This document shows positions 11,541 to 23,700 of a stretch of DNA of 60,000 nt, in pieces. The notes under the pieces are model-generated. The model searched no databases and was not told the origin of the DNA. It saw nothing but the letters and a program-made list of their open reading frames with translations. Source of the DNA: Cryptomeria japonica. Its lineage: Eukaryota > Streptophyta > Pinopsida > Cupressales > Cupressaceae. Position 1 is the stretch's first letter, and each line of letters begins with the position of its first letter. The stretch spans positions 194,649,195 through 194,709,194 of the forward strand of contig NC_081415.1 in assembly GCF_030272615.1 (NCBI RefSeq), given 5' to 3'. The translations under genes and the position numbers were made by a program.

Positions 11541-12600
11541 CGCAGGTGCCACGGATTCTGAGTTAAGGCCTGTCAAAGTTTGACAATTTTGAGCACTTAG
11601 GGCGCTCAAGGGACGACGCCGGTAGGGTATGACCCTGAGTGTCGGATCGAGTGGGGGGACAAAATAGGAGCATGCGTATGGTAATAATGCCTAATTGGAC
11701 ATGTCAGAGCCAACGGTTTGTCATTGCGATGAGTAGAATGAGAAATCGGCCACGCAACAACATTCCATTGAGTGAGATTGATGATTTTTTTGCCAACCGA
11801 AAAATTGCTGCCCTAATAAAACTGTAGGGAAAATTGAAAAACCAAGATAGGCTTTTGTAGGGACCCCTCTCATGGCCCTATAGGTTCAAATGGATCATTT
11901 GTAGGTTCCATGAATTTTGAGTTAGGGCCCGTCAAAGTTTGACAATTTTGAGCACTCAGGGCGCTCAAGGGACGACACCGATAGGGTATGACCCCGGGCA
12001 TCAGATCGAGTGGGGGGGGTAGAATAGGAGCATGCGTAGGGTAATAATTCCTAACTGGACATGTTGGAGCCAATGGTTCATCATCGCGATGAGCAGAACA
12101 AGAAATCGACCATGTGACAACATTCCATTAAGTGAGACTGACGATTTTTTTGCCAACATAAAAATTGCTGCCCTAATAAAACCATATGGGAAACTACAAA
12201 AACCAAGATAGTCTTTTGTAGGGACCCCTCTCATGGCCCTGTAGGTTCAAATGGATCGTTCGCAGGTGCCACGGATTCCAAGTTAGGGCCCGTCAAAGTT
12301 TGACAATTTTGAGCACTTAGGGTGCTCAAGGGATGACGCCGGTAGGGTATGACCTCGAGCGTCGGATTGAGTGGGGGGGAAAAATAGGAGCATGCGTAGG
12401 GTAATAATGCCTAACTAGACATGTCAGAGCTGACGGTTCATCATCGTGACAAATAGAACGATAAATCGACCACACAACAACATTCCATTGAGTGAGACTG
12501 ACGATTTTTTCGCCAACAGAAAAATTTCTGCCCTAATAAAACCCCAAGCATTTGACTGAGGTGGGGGGAAAAATAGGACCATGCATAGGGTAATAATGAA
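11541..12600 (+). repeat. ~360-bp tandem repeat array of element A
   Basis: Three units begin at about 11541, 11900 and 12261 (CGCAGGTGCCACGGATT or variants), with periods of about 359 and 361 bp. The third is shortened and followed by a stub. Conserved words are GTCAAAGTTTGACAATTTTG, GGTAGGGTATGACC, GGAGCATGCGTAGGGTAATA and CAACATTCCATT. The ORFs within are not conserved between units. Diverged but alignable units occupy the same place in element B (49640-50935). Confidence 0.9.
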
Positions 12601-12790
12601 TTGTATCAAGTATTTTTCATTAAATGAATTGTATTGTATTATTCATTAAATGAATTGTATTTTTCATTGAATGAATTGTATTATATTGTTGATTAAATGA
12701 ATTGTATTGTTTATTAAATGAATTGTATTTTATTGTTCGTTAAATGAATTATATTGTTCATTATAAAAACAACAGTTATGATGAAATGAA
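12601..12790. repeat. AAATGAATTGTATT short tandem repeat
   Basis: About ten imperfect copies of a 14-28 bp unit (TCATTAAATGAATTGTATT). 12791-13079 is AT-rich with no gene. Confidence 0.8.
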
Positions 12791-13079
12791 ATGGATTGTA
12801 TTTTTTTAAATAGCTATTATTAGCCATTGTTAATTATTGGAATGAAGATTAAAGATTTCCATGATAACACCACGCACAGATGAGCAACAATTTATATGAT
12901 TGAATATCAACTTCTGTATATATAAAAATGTCGAATGATTACAAATGTATGTCCATACACAAATATGGCATAAACACTAACTGAAACAAAATGTATGTCT
13001 AAATATGTGAATGTATGTCCATATACAAAATATACATGCCACCTAGACATGTAAGCATCCCAACACTATATATAACATC

Positions 13080-15002
13080 CTAAGCTGTTGATGGATCATC
13101 AAAATCGATCCTCTTCGCCACACTGCTCGGCTTTGAAGGATCCTACACAAGAAAAACAAACCACGATTAATATTAAATATATTTTATAATTCACATTCGA
13201 AAAGTTAACATAAAAATGAACTATAATTGAACTATTCATGTTTACCTCATCTCCATGTTTTCTCTTCAGCTTTGCAAGACTCTTGATGTATGTCTTTGGT
13301 AGAGGAGGTGTGTTTTGAATATTTTGATACATAACCTACATATGCTGAGAAACATGACATTGATACAAGTTAGCATATAATTGTCACTGATAATAACAAA
13401 TTATATCTACTAATCAAATAATAAAATAAACACACATCTACTCGAGGCATCTCTTCTTCTTCTTTAGGCATACTGGGTGTAGTCATCAAAGATGTGAAGC
13501 CAAGAGTTCTCTGTATATATACACAACAAGTATATGAAACTATCAATCTATGTCTAGACATGTATAATCACTATAATTTATTTAAACTATTCATTCAATC
13601 ATATTTGCATTCAATTACCTTTCCCTTGTCTCCAATTGCACTACCAGATCCTAAATCACACTACACCACACTCATGCTGTTTGTGCCCTACAAGAGTACA
13701 ATAAGATATACATGCAAGTTACTACATAATCTAATTAATACAAATATAAATGATGAGCATGCATGTACAATAAAATACAAACGACTAGGTGCAATAATAT
13801 ATGTATCGTCAAGCTATCAAGGCCAAATGAAATGGCCGACAAGGTGCCCTCCTAAATCTGTCTCAACTCATCCTTGGTCATCAACTGTTAAATAGACCAT
13901 GTAAATAAAAATTAGTACTTAATATTATCTAATTTATAAATATTTAATTAAAATATAACATGAACTGTGAAAACACAAATCTTACCAATACATCATCAAT
14001 GTATGATGATGGTACCTCCTCGCCTCTAGCATGTGAAGACTCCCCAGGGTATCCTCTAGTCTGTGTAATAACCTCTGGTGCATTATGCATCTCATGCACC
14101 TCGTAATCTGCACTGTCCACAGGAGGATCAACGGGTTGTCCAACTGGACCCAAGCATACATGCTCACACATGACACAACTATGGGGCACACATATGTGTG
14201 GAGCTGAGGATGACGTGTCACCGACAACGGATGCACCACTACCATCAAGAGTAGGTTGAGCTACTGACGCAGCCTGAGAAACCAAAAGGCTACTCAAAGA
14301 GTGAATAGCCGATATGGTTCGTGAAGTCACCTCACAAATGATATCAGGATGCTGAACTGCAGGTGGGGGATCAATAGGAGGAGGGGGGACATATGGGCCC
14401 TGGACTACTCTGACTGCCCTAGGTCTATTTTGGGGCATACCTAAACCTACACCCTAGAAAGGTTGGATGTCAAAGTAGTTCACATGTTTGTGTAAAACAA
14501 ACTCAGCATACAATTTTCTTATGAAATAGAAGGGGATATCAAGATTGTTGTTGGGTGGTTTGTCGAAAACCATCCACCAACGATCCCAAAAGTTTTTCAC
14601 AATCCCATCATTTGTGCACCATTTGATAGAAAGTTTTATTTTTTTGGGATCTACGAGCTGACCAGTATGGGGATTGACAAACAATGAAGCGATTTTGGCT
14701 TTGGATATCTCAAGATCCTTGATATCCTTATGCGACAAGCCATCTGCATATTTTTCCTTCATAGAATCTCGCCACAAAAGGGCAGCATCGTGCTCCTCAG
14801 TCATGGTTTCCATACTTTTTATGATCGACGTGAGAGGATCAAACAATGGGTTTAGACAAGGGATCCTACGATATACTTCTACAATCCCCCTCAATTCATT
14901 CAAATTTTGTGCAATCAAATCTTGAATTGAGGGGGGGTTTGACAAAAGAGGGTTTGGTTGTTGCAGTTGTGGTTGGTTAGTGTTTTCATTGTTATCCCCC
15001 AT
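13080..15002 (-). pseudogene. Accessory gene of element A, multi-exon, unknown function
   Basis: The minus strand starts MGDNNENTNQPQLQQ at 15002. A long first exon continues in one frame to a donor at 13986/13985 (...SSYIDDVL then GTAAGA), broken by one TAG after YFDIQPF. Shared blocks with the element B gene include YADGLSHKDIK / YANGLSYDGVK, IKWCTND, FWDRWWMVFDKPP / FWQRWWMVFDDPP and YFIRKLYAEFVL / YFLRKIYCEFVL. Smaller exons fit DELRQI...TLSAISFGL (about 13800-13870), MTTPSMPKEEEEMP (about 13450-13500), YIKSLAKLKRKHGDE (about 13250-13340) and a terminal KRIDFDDP ending at 13080. No known domain is evident; a Pro/Gln-rich N-terminus, an aromatic core and a Cys/His-containing tail are visible. 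It runs toward the + gene. The exon plan is inferred from GT/AG borders and paralogy. Confidence 0.6.
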
Positions 15003-15532
15003 TTTTAACCTAATTGAATGTAAACAATTAAATTTAGTTAACAAATTTAAACAATTAGGTATTTGATTTAAAAAAACCTAGTTTTCATGAAAAAAACCAT
15101 ATTTTCAATGAAAAATCAAATAAACATTAACAAAAATACAAAAAATGAATTAAAATGATTCAAAACGATAAAATTCTTACCTCTAAATCTATTTTTTAGC
15201 AATTTTTTGTCAAAACACCGGATATCAGATTGAGCGGATATTGGATTTTGAAGAATTCGCACGACCCGTGAGTTAAAAATGACTCACGGGACTATCACTG
15301 TCGAAATATAAAAGTCTCAGAAAATCGGATATCCGATTTCGACACTTAAATTATTTTTAAATAACATATATAATATAATAATATATTATATAATATAATA
15401 ATATATTATATAATATAGTATAATATTATATTATATAATATATAATATAATATTATATTGTATTATATTATTTATTATAATATAATATAATATTATATTG
15501 TATTATATTATATAATATAATATTGTATTATA
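15003..15532. other. Right interior of element A: GGATATCCG palindromes and AT-rich tract
   Basis: Upstream of the accessory gene are CCGGATATCAGATT (15217) and ATCGGATATCCGATTTCG (about 15323). From 15355 an irregular (TAATATA)n tract begins. The Tat insertion split this tract; it continues at 26667. Confidence 0.6.
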
Positions 15533-16315
15533 TGTTTATGGTGAAAATGGATAACAATAATAACAAGATTGAAAGGCTAAATGAATCCAACCACAAAAAC
15601 CCTAGCCTAACAACAACAAAGAGCCACCATAACATATGAAGATTACCTAGGACAATGCAAAATAAAACAAAATCACAAAGATTATACCATCACATGTCCA
15701 ATAGGGTTTTGATCTCCATTCTTCCTATCTCCATTGATCTTGCTTGATATATTTGCTCTCAGATTTTATATGCACAAGAGCTCAACAAAGAACGGAATGT
15801 GGTTGCAAGTAGGATCGTAATGTAGTCAATTGATCAAGTTGTTAGCATGAATAGTGATTAGGGTTTGATAATGAAGAAGGCATCTCCTTAAATAGAAGAC
15901 ACAATAAGAAATGGAGGGATAAGATTGAGAGGTGTAAAAAGGAGGTCGGCTAGGATTAGAGGGTAGGTAGAAGAAATAGTAAAATAATGAAAGAGGTAGG
16001 TAGTGTAGGAATTAAGAGATGAATGACATGTGTCATAGGTGGAAAAAGGCTAATGAATTAATTAAATAAATAAAGATTTGTTTAATTAATAGAAGAAGTG
16101 GGATCAATTAAATAAATAAAAATATTTATTTAATTTAGGAAAAGAATAATTTAAATAAATAAATGTATTTATTTAAATGAGAAATAAGGCAAGAAGAGGA
16201 TAAATGAATTAATTAAATAAATAAGGATTTATTTAATTAATAGAAGAATTAGGCTTAGATAATTAAATAAATAAAATATCTATTTAATTAGACATGACAA
16301 TTTTGGGTGTCTACA
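15533..16315 (-). repeat. 3' LTR of Tat element 2
   Basis: 783 bp, TG...CA on the minus strand. It is followed on the + side by the complement of the polypurine tract (16316-16329). I count seven substitutions from the 5' LTR and no indels. Confidence 0.93.
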
Positions 16316-16329
16316 TTTTGCCCCTCTTT
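16316..16329 (-). promoter_or_regulatory. Polypurine tract of Tat element 2
   Basis: On the minus strand AAAGAGGGGCAAAA lies immediately before the 3' LTR. It is identical to the tract of element 1 at 47846-47859. Confidence 0.85.
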
Positions 16330-16642
16330 GAGACAATGCGGCTTGTCGCGTTGTTTCAAAGAAGATAAGATGAACTGATACAAAGTTGCCTCAAAATGGG
16401 AATGATATGCCCCCTCGAGAGATTGGATGAAAATGTCTGAAAAAATTGCAGACAATCTCTCGATAAGAAAGAAAGGCTAGAATGGACTGATGGGATAAAG
16501 TGACAGAGTCACGGGATGAAGAAGGTTGACTCGAAAAATGAAGGCCAAGGCTAGGGTAGGCTATAAGATAGACCACGAGCAAAAGACATCCTCATTGTCA
16601 TCTACACCTTCACGAGATCACAGTGCAGAGCGAGAAAAGAGC

Positions 16643-17875
16643 AGCAGCAGTCAGCAGCGATGGCTTTCGTACATAGATTCGACCGCGTTCGATGATTTCA
16701 GAGGCCAGCAGAGGCAAGAGAGCTGGTAAGTACCACCAAACCTCCTCGTACTTTGACGCATTTACTTTTGTCATTAATGCATGCTAGTTAATGTAATAAA
16801 TGCATGTTTATGTCAAGAAAAAGCGTTTGTGTCCAAAAAATGTGAATTTGTGTCTTCTAGGTCAAATCGGCAGTTCTGTGATGAACATATGCTGTCGATT
16901 GGATAAGTTGCTCAGGGGATACACTCAAGAAGGTCCTCTAGGAAGACTAGGATAGATCAAGGCACTTTGTGATGAACAGTGAGTACCAAGATAGAGTACT
17001 TTGTGATGAACAGAGAGTACCGAGATAGAGTACTTTGTGATGAACAGGGAGTACTCAAAGTATGAGCAGCACTTTGTGATGAACAGGGAGTGCAAATGTG
17101 AGTAACACTTTGTGATGAACAGTGAGTGTCACACACGTAGTACTTTGTGATGAACAGGGAGTACTACTAGGATAGATAGCAACACTTTGTGATGAACAGT
17201 GAATGTCACTAGGATAAATAGCTATGTGCATTTAGATAGCAAGTAGCATTTTGTGATAAACAGTGAATGCCACTATGACTGACATGATTGATTTTCTTGA
17301 CTGCAGGAGTATTTGCTTATGCTAGAGTCATGAGAGAGATTCTCATCGACACAGAGATTGCGACCTGAGTTGACACTTGAGGACCGAGCCGTGATTGAGG
17401 CTATGGGATTGAGATACATTCTGTATGTGCCTGAGTTTCGGGCGAACATGGGATTGCTGACTGCACTGGCTGAGAGATGGCACTCAGAGACTTGTAGTTT
17501 GCATTTGCCGATGGGTGAGATGATAGTCACCTTGGAGGATGTATACAGGATTCTACGGATACCGATCGATGGGGAGTTAGTACCTTATGATCGAGACGGA
17601 GATAGGGATGCACTGAGACGAGTGTTCTAGGATCTGGGACTGGAGATGAGGGTGGGACAAGTGGCATGGGATACCATGACATGGATAGGATTAGCACTAC
17701 CAACAGTGTTGGCAGGAGTTATCAGTGGGTTCCTCTGTCTGGATAGGGCAACACGAGGGGTGGCTGCAGGGGACACAAGGGCCAGGAGAGATGATCTTGG
17801 GGCGGGTCCTTCTAAGGCTTAGACTCCGTTGAGGCTAGCTGGCTCTGAGGAAGGGAATTCATCATAGCCGTAGAG
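16643..17875 (+). pseudogene. Broken plant mobile domain gene, antisense in Tat element 2
   Basis: It matches the PMD gene of element 1. Exon 1 remnant: MAFVHRFDRVR, a TGA, then FQRPAEARE, up to a GTAAGT donor at about 16727. Intron 16727-17306 contains the stem-loop repeats. Exon 2 from 17307 (after CTGCAG) has an early TGA, then PELTLEDRAVIEAMGLRYIL, FRANMGLLTALAERWHSE, MGEMIVTLEDVYRIL and RDGDRDALRRVF, then a TAG. About 120 nt later the protein jumps from the ATRG region straight to the C-terminal tail (GAGPSKA, EEGNSS), an internal deletion of roughly 1.4 kb. Stops plus deletion make it non-functional. Confidence 0.8.
16955..17275 (+). repeat. Stem-loop minisatellite TTTGTGATGAACAG, eight units
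   Basis: Eight copies of TTGTGATGAACAGNG stand at spacings of about 30-60 bp. They are flanked by short inverted arms that differ between units but usually stay complementary (GTACT/AGTAC, GCACT/AGTGC, ACACT/AGTGT, GCATT/AATGC). Six of the eight have fully paired 5-bp arms. The array lies within the inferred intron of the PMD remnant. Confidence 0.85.
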
Positions 17876-17879
17876 GGCT

Positions 17880-19454
17880 CCCTATGTATCAGTATTGTAC
17901 CATTTTGTATGATGATGTAGACACCTGCGGGTGATTGTAGCCATATGATTTTGACATCATTGTATCATGACATTTTATATATATATATATATGAGATGAT
18001 TCATCTTTGCAGAAGCTATATGCATGCATACCTATGTGATGAAATGTTCTTATGATGTATGTTTTATGTGATGCTTATGATATGGATGCAAATATGTATA
18101 TGATGCAATGCAATATTTTTGTTCTTTTATGTTTTATATGTGTATGCATGATGCAAATGTGAATGTATGTAATGCAGATGAATATGATAATGCAAATGTA
18201 AATTGTGCTAACAAGTGTTGTGTGCAGGATTTGATGCAGTTGTGATATCTATATGTATGTATGAAATGCTTATATGTGGAAATGCAGGTGCAACTACATG
18301 AAATGCAAATGTTTTTGGTGTGTCATTATACTCAGTCATGTGATAGTAGGCTACACGGACTCAAGAAGGACGATGGAAGTCAATCAAGAAAGGGGGATGA
18401 AAGATAGAAGATATGACCGTGAAAGAGCTTCTTGTACGTTATCATCATTGAGCTTTATTATGGCAAGTAGGTTATGACAATCGAGGCATATGCTTGACCC
18501 AGAAAGTCATTGTACCTGTTTGCATGGAGATAAGACAGTCACAAACAAGGAATGCCCCAGTTCATACTAGACTCACAGTGTCCTCATATCCTTGGACAAG
18601 TCATAGCATTACTAAAAGACAATCCACAGACAGCAAATACAAATAGGTGACAATACCCCATCCTTGCCTTTCTAGTCAAAGACATCCTGGAGATAGAATC
18701 TCTAGTCAAAGACATCTTAGAAAAGCTAAAAGACATGTCACCAGAAAGATAAAATCAAAAGAAAACCAAGACTCGACACCAGCACCCACTGTAGTCCTCA
18801 AGTTTAGTGTCTCTTGTCACTTGTATAAGTCTTATTTGATTGTGGTCACAATGTTTACTTTCACAAAATGGATAGATAGCACTGAACCATATGTTGTCTG
18901 AGTCTATTGAAAGATTTGATTTGTTGAAGCCCATTGTTGCTGCTGTGTCTCATCTGAAACTGACTGAATCCATGAAACTGATACTTTATTGCGGAGAAGA
19001 CGAAACTTTATTGCGGATCTGTGATGCGAATGTTGCTTTATTGCATATTGTGTGCGAATAGACTGAAGGAAGCTGGAAGAAACCGTATTCCTCGAAACAT
19101 GTGATGTTCTCAGTTTCACACCCATCACTAGACATAGGAATTGCCTTAGCCACAGATAGGATCTGATTTATTATGGATGGAAAGGGAGGTTTATTATGAA
19201 TGGCTAACCAATCTTGGGTAGATCAATAACAAGCCATGATGGGAATGGGTAAGTTTATTATGGATGAATAGCTTGCGAGTGTGTGCAAAGAGATGAAAGA
19301 GAATCCTGAAGGAGGGAGGAGCAACGTCTCTACGCATGGCGCTGGCGACCTAGTTTTCACCATGGTACTTGCCCAGGGCGCCACCGAAGTGGTTTTCACC
19401 ATTGGACGAAATTATTTCTCTTTACTTTTTTTTTATTTTTCAATGTTTTTTGTG
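17880..19454. other. Untranslated 3' part of Tat element 2
   Basis: No gene. The sequence corresponds, in inverse orientation, to 43080-44640 of element 1 (shared words include CTAGTCAAAGACATC and GAAACATGTGATGTTCTCAG). It has a TATATATATATATA run at about 17977 and ATG-rich short repeats at 18030-18260. Confidence 0.55.
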
Positions 19455-20234
19455 TCACAAGGCACCTGTTTGCCAGGTTTTCACCAAGTAACGATTTTTT
19501 TGTTTTATAATTTTTTTGTATTTTTGATTTTTTTGTATTTTTGAGATTTTTGATTTTTTTTGTATTTTTGAATTAGGATATTCTGAAGAGCTATGTGTAG
19601 AACTTGCAAAGGTGTATGCTGTTGATAGGATCCTCCAAAGGTTCACCTTCTGTAGTTGAGAGCTGAGATGCCCAGATCCATATGTCGTTGTAATGATGTA
19701 AGGACCAAGCCAATTTGGTTCGAACTTGCCCTTCTTCTCTCTGTCTTGCTGATTTTTGGGATTTTCTCTGAGAACTAAGTCACCTACCTCAAATGTGTGA
19801 GGCTTAACCTTATGATTGTAACTGCAACGTTCCTTGACTGAATGATGTGTATCTTGAGTGACTATCTTCCTTGATGAAGAAACTGAGATAGAATTACTAG
19901 TGTGTGGACTACACAGGCCCGTATGCTTGTCACCTGAAGAAGTTTGGGCATCCCTGATAACAAAGTCCTTCAAGGAAGCTCCATTAAAGGTCCATGATGT
20001 ATCACCAGAAGGGAAAGGATGTGTGGAACAAATGGATGAGTTATGAAGGCTTATGACTGTGAAAAGAAGTGAAAGTAGGATAGAATGATGGAGACTTAGG
20101 ATCAACAAGTGTTCTTTTTTACTTGAAATTGTAGAAATTTTGCCCCCAGTTATTTTGGTATTAGGGGAGATCAACTCTTGTTCTTTTTCTTTCATAGGAG
20201 TTTTATCTTTGAATTTGATTTTTGCAGAGTCCAA
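19455..20234 (-). pseudogene. Integrase C-terminal remnant joined to unrelated sequence
   Basis: The minus frame ends with SYNHKVKPHTFEVGDLVL and KGKFEPNWLGPYII, the same as the last ~60 residues of element 1's integrase (FEVGDLVLRENPKNQQ onward). A frameshift follows YGSG. Upstream residues (about 1-140 of this ORF) do not match element 1 and look non-coding or foreign. No HHCC zinc site or DDE catalytic residues remain, so this cannot be a working integrase. Confidence 0.7.
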
Positions 20235-20271
20235 TATCTTTTGATTTTGATTTGGACTAAAGGACTTTTCT

Positions 20272-23200
20272 TTATTGTTTGACTTTTAAATTTTTCTTTT
20301 CAAAGCTTGATTCTTGATCCCCAATGAGTAAGGGCTTTTGTAATTCTTGTTGATCCAAGTCTAGGAGCAGAGTGGAAATGGAATGAGTGGATGAAATGGT
20401 AAAGCTATGTGAGTTCTCAAGAGGGTTGGCGATACACTCAATAGATTCTTCGTTGGAACCACTCTTAGGACTATTGATATCAAGAGATGCTTGCACCACT
20501 AGAGGAGATTTGCATTCAGACTTAGTAGCCACAACACTAGGTGGTTCACATCCAATTCCTTGCAAATTGTTTGTAGGTTGCTCCTGTTGACTGAATACCT
20601 TAGGAGATAATGAGAGTTGGTCAACATGAAAGATATACTCCCCACATCCCATGTCTTTAAACTTGAACTTTTCTTTGAGCTCTGCTTGTTTGGATGTAGA
20701 AGCTTTCAAGGATTCTAGATCCACATATGCTGATGAAGGAATAGCTTCGCGATTGACTGGGATTGTTATTTCTGATCGAGGTTGCAGATTGTTGCAATAT
20801 ATGAATGGATTTGGATCCGCTTTGATGGTCACTTCAACTCCATTGTGAGGGAACTTGATACATCAATGATATGTAGATGGGACTGCGCTCATTTCATGAA
20901 TCCATGGATGTCCTAGGAATATGTTGTATGTGAGATCAAGGTCTAGGACTTGACAAACCACATCCTTTGTAACTAGCCCAACTCTGAGAGGTAAAATGAC
21001 TGTACCCTTGGATGAACGCTCTTCATCATCATATGCTTTGATAGTAATTTTGTTTGTAGAATTTACAGCTTTATCAAAATATCCCAATTGTTTAATGGTG
21101 CTCAATGTAAAAATGTTTAGACCAGCTCCTCCATCTATCAGGACTTGCTTTATTTGATGTTTGTGTATGAAGGCTTCAACATGTAGTGGTGCATTATGTG
21201 GTTGACTTACGGAGGCGTCATCGGCTTCTGTGAAGGTAAGGGAATGTGGAATAGAAAGGTATCCCACCATGGCTTGAAACTGGTCCACGTTCAGATCAGT
21301 AGGAACGGCAGTGTCTCTCAAGATTTTGTCAAGAATAGCTTTATGAGCAGGGGATATGCGTAAGAGCTCAAGGATGGAGAAGAGTGCGGGTGTCTTCCCT
21401 AACTATTCTATAAGGTCATACTCAGGTTTGGTTGATGAAGAAGCGGTGTTTTTAGTTGAAGCACCTGGCAAAGTAATTTTACCTCGACGAGTTGTAACAT
21501 GACATTCAGAGGTAGGTTCGGAAGAAGGTCCAACACCTCTTAGGACAATCTTGGGTCTCTGAGGAGGATTCTCAGGGTTTTTGTTCTTGATGGTAATAGT
21601 AGAGATATGATTGTCCATCGAGATATGATTAATAGTTGAATCATAGTTATAAGGTGCTCTAGTATAGTTGGCCTGATCATTTGTGACTTTGGCTTTTCCC
21701 TTGTCATGCTTTGGGAATGGTTCCTTAAACATCTCATGTTCTTGATTGGATGAGTGTCCCTCAATCTCAATGTCACCTCTATCAATGAGATCTTGCACAA
21801 TGTTCTTCAGTCAATGGCAATTTCCTGTCTTATGACCCTTGCTCTTATGAAATTCACAATACTCATCATCATTCCACCAATTTGGTTTGACCTTTGGTTC
21901 ATATGGAGGAAAATCTGGAATTGTGATCACCTTGTTTGCCACAAGCTTTTTGAAGACCGATTCAAGTGGTTCTCCCAATGGGGTGTACTTCCTTCGTGAT
22001 CTAGAAGTTGTTTGAGTATTCACTTGATTGTTTGTAGAACTTGATCCCGAAAAGATGAATTTGGGTCTCACTGTATTGGCATCAACAACACCATCATTGA
22101 CTGTGTTCTTGTTCTTATTCCAAAATCTTGGCTTGTCTTTTCCTTTAAAGTCATCTTTGTTCTCCTTGAATATCTTAATAATTCCTTGTTCAATTAGGAC
22201 CTTCTCTGTTGCTAAGCCCTTTTCAATAACATCCTTGAAGGTGGACAAACAAGCTTTCCTTAGATCATAGCCAATATCCTTGTTAACATTTTGAGTGAAC
22301 ATTTCTACCATTTGTTTCTGTGGAATTTCACAAGAGCATCTGCTAGCTATATTTCTCCATCTTTGTAAAAATGACGCAAAAGATTCTCCTTCTTTTTGCT
22401 TAGTATTGCACAAAGTAGTGACTGAGACATCTGTCTCTATATTGTAAGAGAAATGCTGAATAAATGCCTCTGCTAAGTCACCCCATGACTTAATACTAGG
22501 TGGTAATTGAGAGAACCATTCCATAGCTTGATCACCTAAGCTTTGTAAGGACAATCTCATCAAATATGTTTCTTCTGCCGCTACCTCAATGCAGGCTGTG
22601 AAAAATTGTCTTATGTGTGCCTTGGGGTCCCCTTTCCCTCTATACTTGTCAAATTTAGGTGTCACAAAGTGTGCAGGAAATGGAGGCATTGGAATGCTCT
22701 TGTCAAATGGATAAGGACATATGTCTCTCATAGTGTATGTTGGTTTTGGTGTACTCATGTCCTCCATTTTCTTTTGTAAATCTCTGATTTGTTGCTCCAA
22801 ATTTCTCTTAGGTGGAGATCGACCTCTTGTAGCATACCCCATGTTTGAGACACCAATTTGAGGAGGAGCTTGTTGCATGTATGGATGATATTGATCATAC
22901 ACATGTTCATATGGAGGAGGTCTATATTGATGCAGTATATATGGAGCACTTGGTGTAGCTTCATGTTGAGGAACCCCATATCTATTTTGTGCATGTATAC
23001 CATATTCTACAAGCATGCCATGTTCTATTGTGTTGCCCCCAAATTTGACATGAGGTTTCCTTGTGTCCAAATTTTGAGCATGCCTTTGAATGTCCAATTG
23101 TTTTGGTTGATCCATAGCTTGAGCATGTGATTGAGCATATCTGTCTGCATAAGACTTCCATAATGGTCTTCAAAGGTAAGTATCATATGTTTGACCATGT

Positions 23201-23700
23201 GCATGTGGGACTTCTGGTTTTTGAAGCAAAGCTGATGGTGATTCAGGTACCAGATGCGGTCCTCTATTTCCTCCACTATTAGGTCTCCTTTGATCCATGT
23301 TGGAGTGAGTTTGTTGCAAAGGTCGATTTTCCATAAGTTGAGACATGTCAAAGTCATGAGGTATTTTGGCTCCACTTTGTGCCATCATGTGTAAGAAGTA
23401 TTGTCGATCCCTCCTCATTATTTCTTCAACCAATCTATTGAAATGGGGATTCATAATGGATTCTTCTACATCTGCTAAATGTATTGAAAAGTTGTCCACA
23501 TTGTCATTGTGTGTAGCATTGTTGTTTGTAGTGTCTGCGTTTTCCACATTTGGAATGTTTCTATAAACATCCATGTCAGGAAATGTAGTGTGCTCAGGAT
23601 TGAAAAATAAATCATTGTCATACTCATAAGAAGTCATGTTTGCGGACTCTTGAGCTTCTTTATCTTTTCTCCTAGATTTTTGAAGACGGGTTTCAACCAT
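20272..23700 (-). pseudogene. Gag-protease of Tat element 2, stops but one frame
   Basis: It starts MVETRLQKSRRKDKEAQ at 23700 and stays in one frame to 20272 with stop codons at about 23170, 21811, 21403 and 20863. The capsid-like Gag block (YPFDKSIPMPPFPAHF to ATEKVLIEQG) and the CEFHKSKGHKTGNCH knuckle are near-identical to element 1. The protease active site is VLIDGGAGLN. The last ~140 residues (from GEYIFHVDQLSL) no longer match element 1; a Ser/Gln-rich tail of unknown origin replaces the G-patch and RT. There are no frameshifts in more than 3 kb. That suggests the gag-pro frame was maintained until recently. Confidence 0.85.

Noticed and set aside
11639-12609. Small ORFs in the ~360-bp tandem repeats
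   Set aside because: Not the same frame or length in successive units.
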